Positions 18,004 through 25,166 of a stretch of 25,166 bases of DNA are shown here, piece by piece (position 1 is the stretch's first letter; each line of letters starts with the position of its first letter). The stretch is from assembly GCA_000969725.1 (NCBI GenBank), contig JXSR01S043208.1. One strand, given 5' to 3'. A program made the position numbers and the translations under genes. Below the pieces are notes generated by a model that worked only from the letters and a program-made list of their open reading frames with translations, did not search any database and was not told where the DNA came from. This stretch comes from Ophiothrix spiculata (taxonomy: Eukaryota > Echinodermata > Ophiuroidea > Amphilepidida > Ophiotrichidae).

Positions 18004-18346
18004 TCTTGTCAGAATTGTGATCAGATAACTTTTTGAGTTTTCAGTGAGACCCTGGATGATTGCTCGTTCTAAGTCCCAGTGCCCGAAATCTAATTCCTTC
18101 ACGATTGACTAAACATCACTTCAACCATATCAGTGTATCCTCTTGGGTTCGATCTAGGTTGTTCTGATTCATACCATTACCCAGTTTCGGTCTGGATGTA
18201 ACGGTAGACGTTATGCTGCTGTTCAACAAACTATATACCGTATGCGAATATATAATAGATACTTCTATATTAAAAGGTACTTTCAGACTACATTTGGGAT
18301 ATGGGAAAGCCTCTTCATTAAAGGTTTTCGATAGAACCCATGTTAA

Positions 18347-18491
18347 GGCCATGTCACACATCACCGTACCGTGCGAATAACGTACTAATAACGTACACTG
18401 GTTTGGTCATTGATTACATGTATTTCAATGACCAAACCAGTGTACGTTATTAGTACGTTATTCGTACGTTTCGTGATGTGTGACAGAGCCC
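18347..18491. mobile_element. Harbinger-type palindromic MITE, 145 bp
   Basis: GGCCATGTCACACATCACCG at the left and the inverted right end GGGCTCTGTCACACATCACG start two arms of about 67 bases that pair almost completely around a short loop near 18418. TAA flanks both ends (18344-18346 and 18492-18494). The empty site reads GTTAAACCTAAATG in copies 1 and 5. The 3-bp TAA duplication and GG...GTCACAC termini fit PIF/Harbinger. Highly similar arms suggest a fairly young insertion. Confidence 0.85.
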
Positions 18492-18650
18492 TAAAATCTA
18501 AATGTGCTATATCTTCTCTTATTTGACTGCCACTTGAGAATTACAGAAATAGCGTAATTGATCAGTGTTGTAAACCAAAAAATGATATATAGACATCTTT
18601 AAATAAGAGTTCCTGGGGCTCATGAATTTCATATATTTTTTCTATTTCAG

Positions 18651-18740
18651 GAAAACGCATTTTGTGTGACTAAAACAAGTGATCTTTTCAATTTATTACT
18701 ATTACTAGGAACCATTTATCGCTTGATATCAGGTTTATGA
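18651..18740 (+). CDS. Block E6, copy 7: candidate terminal exon
   Basis: CTATTTCAG acceptor, 29 codons reading ENAFCVTKTSDLFNLLLLLG and TIYRLISGL, then TGA. Length and stop as in the other three copies; one of the paired cysteines is changed to F. Confidence 0.35.
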   Translation, partial: ENAFCVTKTSDLFNLLLLLGTIYRLISGL

Positions 18741-19466
18741 TCATGTCAGAATTGTGATCAGATAACTTTTTGAGTTTTCAGTGAGACCCTGGATGATTGT
18801 TCATTCTAAGTCCCAGTGCCCGAAATCTAATTTCCTCCACGATTGACTAAACATCACTTCAACCATATCAGTGTATCCTCTTGGGTTCGATCTAGGTTGT
18901 TCTGATTCATACCATTACCCAGTTTCGGTCTTGAGGTAATATGTTATGCTGCTGTGCAACAAACTATAGGTATGCGAATATATAACAGCTACTTCCATAA
19001 CTTTTTAGTTCGATTAATAGAACCCTCGGGGGGGGGGGGGGGGTTGGAAGACACAAACCAATAAAGGTATATCCTATGGATCGGATGAAAACATGATAAA
19101 TTTCCAGTTTCATCTTGATTTTTTTCTATAAATGATTTAACTATAATAGATGCCGCTGATCTGCTTTATCAAAATGCATTGAACATGTCGAATTTCTGTT
19201 TGCTTATTTCTGTAGAGGTAAAATAAAGGAAAGTTCTTAAACAATTGCCTAAAACAGATAATGACTACAGACACTAACATTTACTCCGCTGCCCTAAGAG
19301 CCTTAATCACAATTAAAAAGATATTGCATAGTCTAGAAGACTGAATCAACGATATCTTATAGTTGTGTACAAATACATATTTTAAATTAAAGCTCATCGC
19401 ATCCTGAATGACGAATGAACCCAACCAGCCATCTACTCCTATCCTACCCGAGCTTGTGCCATTTCA

Positions 19467-19517
19467 TTCTTCTTCTTTTTCTTCAGTCTTCTTCTTCTTC
19501 TTCTTTTTCTTCAGTCT
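19467..19517 (+). repeat. (TTC)n microsatellite with duplicated TTCAGTCTTC
   Basis: Right end of copy 7. The word TTTTTCTTCAGTCTTCTT occurs twice (about 19476 and 19503), a small tandem duplication. Confidence 0.85.
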
Positions 19518-19725
19518 TCTTAATCTAGGGATTAAGATGATATACATTGGGCATGGGGTTGTGGAGTGGGGGTGTGGTGGTGTGTTTCAAATTTGATATT
19601 AAATTAAAGATGCATTTGACACAATATCATAATTTTATCTACATGTTATTTTACACTCTCTATGTTTGGTAATTACTGTCAAGTACCAAATATTGAGAAC
19701 ATTTTGACCAAAACCTTCAGATACG
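19518..19725. other. Unique sequence
   Basis: No gene or paralogue in the window. The left part is G-rich (GGGCATGGGGTTGTGG region). Confidence 0.5.
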
Positions 19726-20122
19726 TTAAAAAGAATAATTTGTTTTGCATGTTGACCAGACCAACATGCAAAGGTAAGTAATGATGCAATAAGTTAGGAG
19801 AGAGGTTGGTTGGTAAGACATTGCTTTTACTTCATAAATCGCTAATAAATATAAAAAATCCATTTCCATTAAATCTGCTGATAAAGTAAATTCTAAGATT
19901 TCATCTCTGGGGAACGGTTGGGGAGCAGTATTTTTCATTGTCGACAACGATAAGAGATATGAAAGAAAATCGAAATATTTTGGCATTTATGGATATTTGA
20001 CTATATGAAACTTTGCAAGCTTCTATTATTACCGCTAAACCTTCTAATGATGTAAAATTCCCCATATTTTTTTTTTGGAAAAGTTTTGGGCTGATGCTGA
20101 ACTTGTTCAATGCCTCTTTCAA
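19726..20122 (-). pseudogene. Unrecognised minus-strand coding-like stretch in two frames
   Basis: On the minus strand one frame (20122 to 19901) reads NMGNFTSLEGLAVIIEACKV, then SYSQISINAKIF; the other (19986 to 19726) reads RDEILEFTLSADLMEMDFLY, then LLAIYEVKAMSYQPTS. The two frames overlap over about 85 bases, and composition looks protein-like in each. It may be one relic coding sequence with an indel, or two chance frames. I do not recognise the family. Bases 19744-19772 in this stretch also hold an 11-bp perfect hairpin (TTTGCATGTTG/CAACATGCAAA). Confidence 0.25.
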
Positions 20123-20124
20123 CT

Positions 20125-21060
20125 AATTGTTGTAAACATCCTTTGATTCTCTATGCAACCTTGCATGAACTTGTCACTATCTTCCAAATCTAGAGACCCA
20201 AGCATTAATGTGACTTGCCTGGATTTCCTCAAAGATCAGTTAGAAAGCCACATCACAGAATATATTCTGGCCAGGGGCTTTTGTAACATGTCAGGACTCC
20301 AGGATGTTGACATTGCTGACTAACCGAAACACATCAATGTAAACCCATGATTGCCCAGGAAATCTACACACATTCCTTTACCAATAATTGCATTAGGTTT
20401 TCTTATGTTTCACTATTATTTATGATTATCTTATGTATGGTAATGCGTTTTGTTTTATATTTACTAACAAAATGAACAATGATACTTGCAGTCAATCAAT
20501 TGTGAAACTGTATGACTTTCAATTTTTCCCTTTCAAAATTTGATGTAAAAAGCTACCTAGATATGGAAGTAAAGCGTGTTTATTAGAGGAAAGCCACGTA
20601 TGTCAGCAAACTTTTCATGCCGATTTTTGTCAAATAGGATGTCCTCTCCTAAGATGTTGGATAACTGAAGTTCAAGGCCAGGGGATAACGCAATTTGTAA
20701 ATTAACTTAAAAACTATATAAAAGGCATTTTCATTGAATACAAAACAAACAGATATAAAATGCAATTTGTTTATTAAATTTCCAAAACAGTAGGGATATT
20801 CTTGCACAGACAGATAGATAGGCTACGAGGAGTCAATAATATTGGTTGACTGCAGTGATACAACGAAACAAAAATAACACACTGTTTAATGCATATTGTC
20901 TTTTTAAAGTCCTGTGCTTTTGCTATAATGCTATTTGGAATGTTTCGAAATGTTTGTGAGGTCCTCATAGACATTAAACAGATAAGAGATTACCCATCAT
21001 ATACTATACATAAAATAGGATGATCAAATATTTTTAAATTTGATTTAGAACTCTAGCTAA
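20125..21060 (+). repeat. Tandem unit A of the second array
   Basis: First of three direct repeats of about 1 kb. Each starts near CTTTGATTCTCT, contains the 130-nt E7 block and then a conserved tail (here 20570-21060) with CAGTAGGGATATTCTTGCAC, GATAGATAGGCTACGAGGAG and GGAATGTTTCGAAA words. Confidence 0.85.
20194..20323 (+). CDS. Block E7, unit A: candidate terminal exon
   Basis: CTTCCAAATCTAG acceptor, one base completing an Arg codon, then 42 codons and TAA. The frame reads DPSINVTCLDFLKDQLESHI, then TEYILARGFCNMSGLQDVDIAD (shown in part). Mostly helical, charged, with an acidic end. The same length, frame and stop occur in units B and C. Against unit B there are about nine amino-acid-changing and two silent differences, so it evolves at a near-neutral or diversifying rate without indels. 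The family is unrecognised. Confidence 0.4.
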
Positions 21061-21155
21061 CTCTGTTGTTGTAAGAAATCTTTGATTCTCTTCATGACCT
21101 CACATGAATTTGCTTCTCCTCATCCAACACTATATTTCCTATCTGACATATCTAG

Positions 21156-21285
21156 AGACCCAAGCATTAATGTGGCTTACCTGGATTTCCTCAGAGATCA
21201 ATTAAAAAACCACATCACAGAACATATTCTGACCAGAGGCTTTTGTAACATGTCAAGACCCCAGGATGTTGACATTGCTGACTAA
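21156..21285 (+). CDS. Block E7, unit B: candidate terminal exon
   Basis: ACATATCTAG acceptor, one base, 42 codons and TAA. Reads DPSINVAYLDFLRDQLKNHI, then TEHILTRGFCNMSRPQ and DVDIAD. Upstream, the frame stays open to an ATG at 21104 but that part is pyrimidine-rich and differs between units, which fits intron better than coding. The ending DVDIAD is invariant in all three units. Unrecognised. Confidence 0.4.
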
Positions 21286-21414
21286 CCGAAACAGATCAAA
21301 ACCCAGGAAATCTACACATATTCCTCAAGTTACCAATAATTGCAACGGGTTTTCTTATGTTCCACTATTATTTATGATTATCTTATGTATGGCAATGCGT
21401 TTTGTTTTGTATTA

Positions 21415-21605
21415 GTACAAGGCCCCATGTCACTGGGTCGATAACGCAAAATAACCTTAAAAACAAGTAATTTTTCGTTATTTGATCTAATTTTAGTATA
21501 AATTGCGTTATTTTACGTATTTCCCTGTAATTTTATGTTTTTTAATACCATTTTAAGAAATTTTGCGGTTTTTTTATGGTATTTTATGAAATCAAGCGTT
21601 TTATA
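21415..21605. repeat. Insertion or replacement specific to unit B
   Basis: GGCCCCATGTCACTGGGTCG starts a segment rich in GTTATTTT/AAAATAAC words, not found in units A or C. No clear inverted ends; it replaces about 190 bases of unit A (20467-20590). Confidence 0.45.
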
Positions 21606-22105
21606 TGTATGTCAGCAAACTTTTCATGCCGGGCAATTTGTCAAATAGGAAGTCCTCTCCTGAGATGATGGATTACTGAAGGTCAAGGCCAAGGGGTAAT
21701 GCAATTTGTAAATTTACCTTTAAAACTATATAAAAGGCATTTTAATTGAATAACAAAACAAAGAGATGCAAAATGCAATTTGTTTATTAAAATTTCCAAA
21801 ACAGTAGGGGAATTCTTACAAAGACAGATAGATAGGCTATACGAGGAGTCAATAATATTGGTTGACTGCAGTGATGCAACGAAACTTGACGTGTGGACAC
21901 AAAATAAAAAACAACACACTGTTTAATGCAAGTTGTCAATATTTTTTAAAGTCCTGTGCTATTGTTATAATGCTATTTGGAATGTTTCGAAAAGTTTGTG
22001 GGGTCCTCATAGACATTAAAACAGATAAGAGATTACCCATCATATACTGTATAGGCCTGCATAAAATAGGATGATCAAATATTTTTAAATTTGATTTAGA
22101 ACTCT
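21606..22105 (+). other. Conserved tail of unit B
   Basis: Closely matches 20600-21060. Short frames on both strands here are not conserved between units, so I call no gene. Confidence 0.55.
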
Positions 22106-22211
22106 AGCTAACTCTGGTGTAGTAAGAAATCTTTGATTCTCTTCATGACCTCTCATAAACTTGATTCCCCTCCCCTCCTCCAACACTATCTTCCCAATCT
22201 GACATATCTAG

Positions 22212-22341
22212 AGACCCAAGCATTAATGTGTCTTACCTGGATTTCCTCAGAGATCAATTAACAAACCACATCACAGAACATATTCTGACCAGAGGCTTTT
22301 TTAACATGTCAGAACTCCAGGATGTTGACATTGCTGACTAA
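22212..22341 (+). CDS. Block E7, unit C: candidate terminal exon
   Basis: The best acceptor of the three: a long pyrimidine-rich run (CCCCTCCCCTCCTCC) ahead of CATATCTAG. Then one base, 42 codons and TAA. Reads DPSINVSYLDFLRDQLTNHI, then TEHILTRGFFNMSELQ and DVDIAD. It differs from unit B at six bases, all amino-acid changing (five residues). Unrecognised. Confidence 0.42.
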
Positions 22342-22754
22342 CCGAAACAGATCTTTGTTAACCCAGGAAATCTACACAAATTCCTTTATCAATAATTGCA
22401 TCCAACAATACCTGTAGCCTACCAAATATGAAACAATACAGAACATACTATTTCTTTTTAAATTTGATAAAGAGCTACGATATAGAATATGATGGAACTA
22501 ATGCGGAGAAGTAGATTTGTATAGTCGAATATACTGTATGGATTAAACTTGATTAATATTTCCAAGCACACTTGCAAGTTGCAACCGTTTGAAAGGCGTT
22601 CTGAATTTGGAGTTTCAGGGGGGATTAGGGGTGGGGAGTAGGGTGTGTGTGTGTGTGTGTGTGGGGGGGGGGTGTTTTCAAAGGGTATGATGTTGCTGTT
22701 ATTGCAGTTGTTTTGTATCATGAATGTATCACAAATACTTGAACCTTTTAAGAC
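22342..22754. other. Noncoding, with GT and G tracts
   Basis: Contains (GT)n followed by a G run at about 22643-22672. No gene seen. Confidence 0.55.
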
Positions 22755-23060
22755 GTGTTTACAAGGGGAAGGCCATGTATGTCAGCAAACTTTTCATGCC
22801 GGGTAATTTGTCAAATAGGATGTCCCTCCCAAGTTGCTGGATCAACGAAGTTCAAGGCCAAGGTCAATGCAATTTGTAAAACAAATTTAATGCTTTGTAT
22901 TAAAGGCAATTCCATTGAATTACAAATTTCATTCTATTATAGACTCTCAAATGATTTTATTTATTAAACAGTAGGGATTGTCTTGCATATAGACATTCAA
23001 AGAGTCAATAATTAGTTAACTGGTAGTATGGCGATGGAACATGCGAACACAAATTTCTTT

Positions 23061-23531
23061 AAAGGGGCAATGGACAAGTTTGACACCATCCCCATTTTTT
23101 TTGCCAATATTGGTCCAGTCAAGCGAAAGTATGCAAGTCTTTACAAGTCGTCAATGAATGTGCAAGTAGAGGTTCAATATTGAAATGTTTGCAGAAAATG
23201 GAAATAAGCCTTAACATCGAGCTACATCATGTGCTTAAAATGTCTTTCTAGGATCATCCTTTCCAAAGACTATATTATGTTGCGTATAATAAATAAATTA
23301 AAAAACGCAACTTTGTATGGTACGGTAATTATTTATTTTCAACTTAACCTTTATTGATTAAGGCTATGTAAATGTACACACCGGGATTTACACATGCAAA
23401 TAAAAATCTGTTGCTTAGGTTTTATAACATTTTGTTTTTAATTTCGATGATACTTTCGAACAATTTTGCGTACTGTATACAATTTTACAATTCGTGAAAT
23501 AGCTTTAAATACGGTAAAACATAATAGGGAT
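23061..23531. other. Unique AT-rich sequence
   Basis: No gene, repeat family or structured RNA recognised. Confidence 0.5.
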
Positions 23532-23825
23532 ATGCCATGCACAGGATGTCATGGACACCATACGTATAGGGCTATGGGTAATGTTTTTCGTCGTACACGT
23601 ATCTATTTTAATCCTGGGTGTTTAGTGATAGTAGATGTTTATTTTACTTCACATTTCAGACCTTCCAAAATAATATCCTTTGAACATTATGATGCCTTCC
23701 TACTACGGAATCGTACGAAGCTTTATTTATATCATTTCGGGTTGCGGGTCGAAATATGTTGTTACGAGCGTACAGATGCTGTAGGCAAAATTGAGTACTT
23801 TTACTTGTCTACTGATGTCAGATAA
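23532..23825 (+). CDS. Weak open frame, 97 codons, unknown
   Basis: The first ATG gives MPCTGCHGHHTYRAMGNVFR, followed by RTRIYFNPGCLVIVDVYFTS and a basic/aromatic C-terminal half to TGA at 23823. The frame is open upstream to about 23466 but only from a TTG. There are two CxxC-like and His residues near the start (CTGCHGHH) but no complete metal-binding motif that I know. An 86-codon minus-strand frame overlaps it, also without an ATG. It could be chance; no paralogue in the window to test it. Confidence 0.18.
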   Translation: MPCTGCHGHHTYRAMGNVFRRTRIYFNPGCLVIVDVYFTSHFRPSKIISFEHYDAFLLRNRTKLYLYHFGLRVEICCYERTDAVGKIEYFYLSTDVR

Positions 23826-24306
23826 CATGAGGAAACATTTGGTCCTGACTCTGGTCCTGATCTGTTCTTCTGAACCAAAGGCCAAGACACAAGTTTGAAG
23901 GCTGGTAGTGTAGTTTTCCAGCTTGTCTTGTGGAAAATCCGAATAAGATGGAACAATGGATTTCGTTTTCTTTGTTATCCAGTTCAATTAATTTGGTCCC
24001 AGAAACAATTGTCTGCAGGAATTATTTCAGAAAATATCAGCCTTTATAGCTGTAGGTTGGGTTTTTGGAAAGATAATTCCCTCCCTCCTCTCTCAACAGT
24101 AAGATGCATGTCTCGCGAATATTATGTTTACCGTTTTAATAGACGTTGATCGAGTTTAGATTTCCTCTTCAAATTGACTTTACATCGGATCCATTTCAAA
24201 CAAATTTCCTTTCTTTCCATTCAGATACGGGTAATGCGGATATAATAGAAGGACATTGTTGCAATTGACATGCAGTTTTCTGCGTTCAATAACTTCCGAT
24301 TAGCGT
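23826..24306. other. Unique sequence
   Basis: A 12-base tandem (TGGTCCTGA, twice, about 23841-23860). No gene recognised. Confidence 0.5.
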
Positions 24307-24347
24307 TATCACACATCTTTATACAATTTGTATAAAGATGTGTGATA
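24307..24347. repeat. Perfect 20-bp-arm palindrome
   Basis: TATCACACATCTTTATACAA and its exact complement, separated by one T. A single-arm relative, TTATCACACATCTCTATACAA (given in part), lies at about 24534-24554, and both are followed by TACGTCT. The right arm of the palindrome and the 24534 copy form an inverted pair 230 bases apart, which could be the ends of a small element. Confidence 0.8.
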
Positions 24348-25166
24348 CGTCTGTTCATAGATTTTTGAACAAAAATCATAGTTTGTTCAAATGCTTCGTA
24401 AATTATCGCATTAAAAAAACAGTGTTTTAGTTTACATTAGTTAACAAAATTGTAATTAACAACAGAAGTATCGAATTAATCTAACCGCACAAAAGAGACC
24501 TGTCAATCAAAGTGAACGATAGTCTATTAGTGTTATCACACATCTCTATACAATACGTCTTTTCAAAAGAATTGTTACGGATTGCAAACTCTCAAGTGTG
24601 GTTTATTTAAACTTGTTGACTCAATTTGAATATAAAATAAGTTAATGGGTTAACAACATATTTTACAGAAGCTTACAAATGCATTGAACGTGAGAGCAAA
24701 AAAGCGCCACGACAGGGACTGGAGGATTCAGTCTAGCTTGTAGGGGGGGGGGGGGCATATTGTGAGGGTCTTTGACAAAGACCAACTAAGACAATAACTT
24801 CCATTCGTCATTCGTAAAACTTACAAGAATAATAGTTATTATTACTCATTCAATAATTGTCAATTTGTAACTCTGTGTAATAGTAAAGAGTAACCATTTG
24901 CCAATCTACAGGAACTGAGAGTGTTTGAACGACAAGAAAAAAATTCAAAAGCTCTATTGTCAAGATAGACAAAGTAACTTGCTATGAAATATCGATACCT
25001 AGCCATCGTAGAACTTTTCTATTATTATAAACAAACAATAATTTGGGCATCCGACTGGATCACCTAGTATCACCACTGTTACGGTCAGAGATGTTAAATG
25101 ACCAAGGCCAAATTCACCTTTCGGGTTCTTAAATGAAATACAAAAAAATACACTGAAAAGTATTAT
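24348..25166. other. Unique AT-rich sequence to the window end
   Basis: Contains the single-arm copy at about 24534 and a G12 tract near 24743-24754. No gene seen. Confidence 0.5.

Larger units (their letters stand above)
15650..18262 (+). repeat. Duplicated unit, copy 6 (starts mid-unit)
   Basis: Begins within the E3-E4 stretch straight after the TTC tract; E1 to E3 are absent. Contains E4/E5, the insertion at 16329-16819, the LINE-like tail (16960-17068), the small inverted-repeat element and E6. Breaks at about 18262 into copy 7. Confidence 0.8.
18264..19466 (+). repeat. Duplicated unit, copy 7 (right end only)
   Basis: Begins at ATATTAAAAGGTACTTTCAG, which matches 17733-17753, so the right end of the unit is in direct tandem with copy 6. 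Contains a Harbinger-type MITE, E6, AATAAA at 19060-19065 and a poly-G tract (about 19028-19043) where copy 1 has TTGTTGTTTTTT. Confidence 0.8.
21061..22110 (+). repeat. Tandem unit B of the second array
   Basis: Second ~1-kb unit, closest to unit C. It carries a unit-specific segment at about 21415-21605. Confidence 0.85.
22111..23060 (+). repeat. Tandem unit C of the second array
   Basis: Third unit. Its tail (22755-23050) is more diverged than those of A and B, and about 350 bases between (22400-22750) do not match A or B. Confidence 0.8.

Noticed and set aside
1-19520. The large unit as an LTR element or other virus-like element
   Set aside because: No matching long terminal repeats with TG...CA ends, primer site or reverse transcriptase, integrase or capsid-like frame was seen; the leader repeats are explained by segmental duplication.
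23727-23987. 86-codon minus-strand frame overlapping the 23532-23825 frame
   Set aside because: Starts only at a TTG, has no recognisable domain and overlaps another weak frame.
1-25166. CRISPR array, operon, phage or bacterial defence system
   Set aside because: No regularly spaced identical short repeats and no prokaryotic gene layout; the sequence is of animal-genome type.

Overview
The window looks like intergenic or intronic DNA from a metazoan, probably a marine invertebrate. It is AT-rich. It holds no long open frame, operon or bacterial gene structure, but many TIR and foldback DNA transposons, (TTC)n microsatellites, poly-G tracts and one 993-base assembly gap. LINE-tail and MITE styles suggest a marine deuterostome or mollusc, but I cannot name the organism. 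Many nominal open frames here start at TTG or another non-ATG codon, so they are not evidence of genes by themselves.

Positions 1 to about 19500 are a decayed tandem or segmental duplication. One unit of roughly 4 to 5 kb recurs in full or part about seven times: copy 1 at 1-4668; a leader at 5073-5575 with a short copy 2 at 5573-6022; copy 3 at 6062-8220 with its leader at 8265-8768; a diverged piece at 8769-9390; copy 5 at 9391-14650, cut by the gap; copy 6 at 15650-18262; copy 7 at 18264-19520. Within each unit, short blocks bounded by plausible splice sites stay open between copies. I call them E1 to E6. They may be exons of an unrecognised multi-exon gene that was duplicated and is now largely decayed. 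I cannot assemble or name a product.

The copies differ mainly by insertions: an unclassified 0.5-kb segment (504-1012), a 628-bp TIR element with a repeated internal motif (1102-1729), a 218-bp foldback with a 9-bp target duplication (3430-3647), a hAT-like GC-rich element (7181-7589), a 424-bp TIR element (11911-12334), a 962-bp TIR element inside a TTC tract (14658-15619), a 491-bp segment packed with TGA(C/G)TCA sites (16329-16819) and a 145-bp Harbinger-type palindromic MITE (18347-18491).

Positions 20125-23060 are a second, unrelated tandem array of three ~1-kb units. Each has a 130-nt block that looks like a terminal exon, with identical length, frame and stop. Positions 23060-25166 are mostly unique sequence with one weak ORF and a perfect 20-bp-arm palindrome. 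No known gene, RNA gene or CRISPR array could be identified with confidence.
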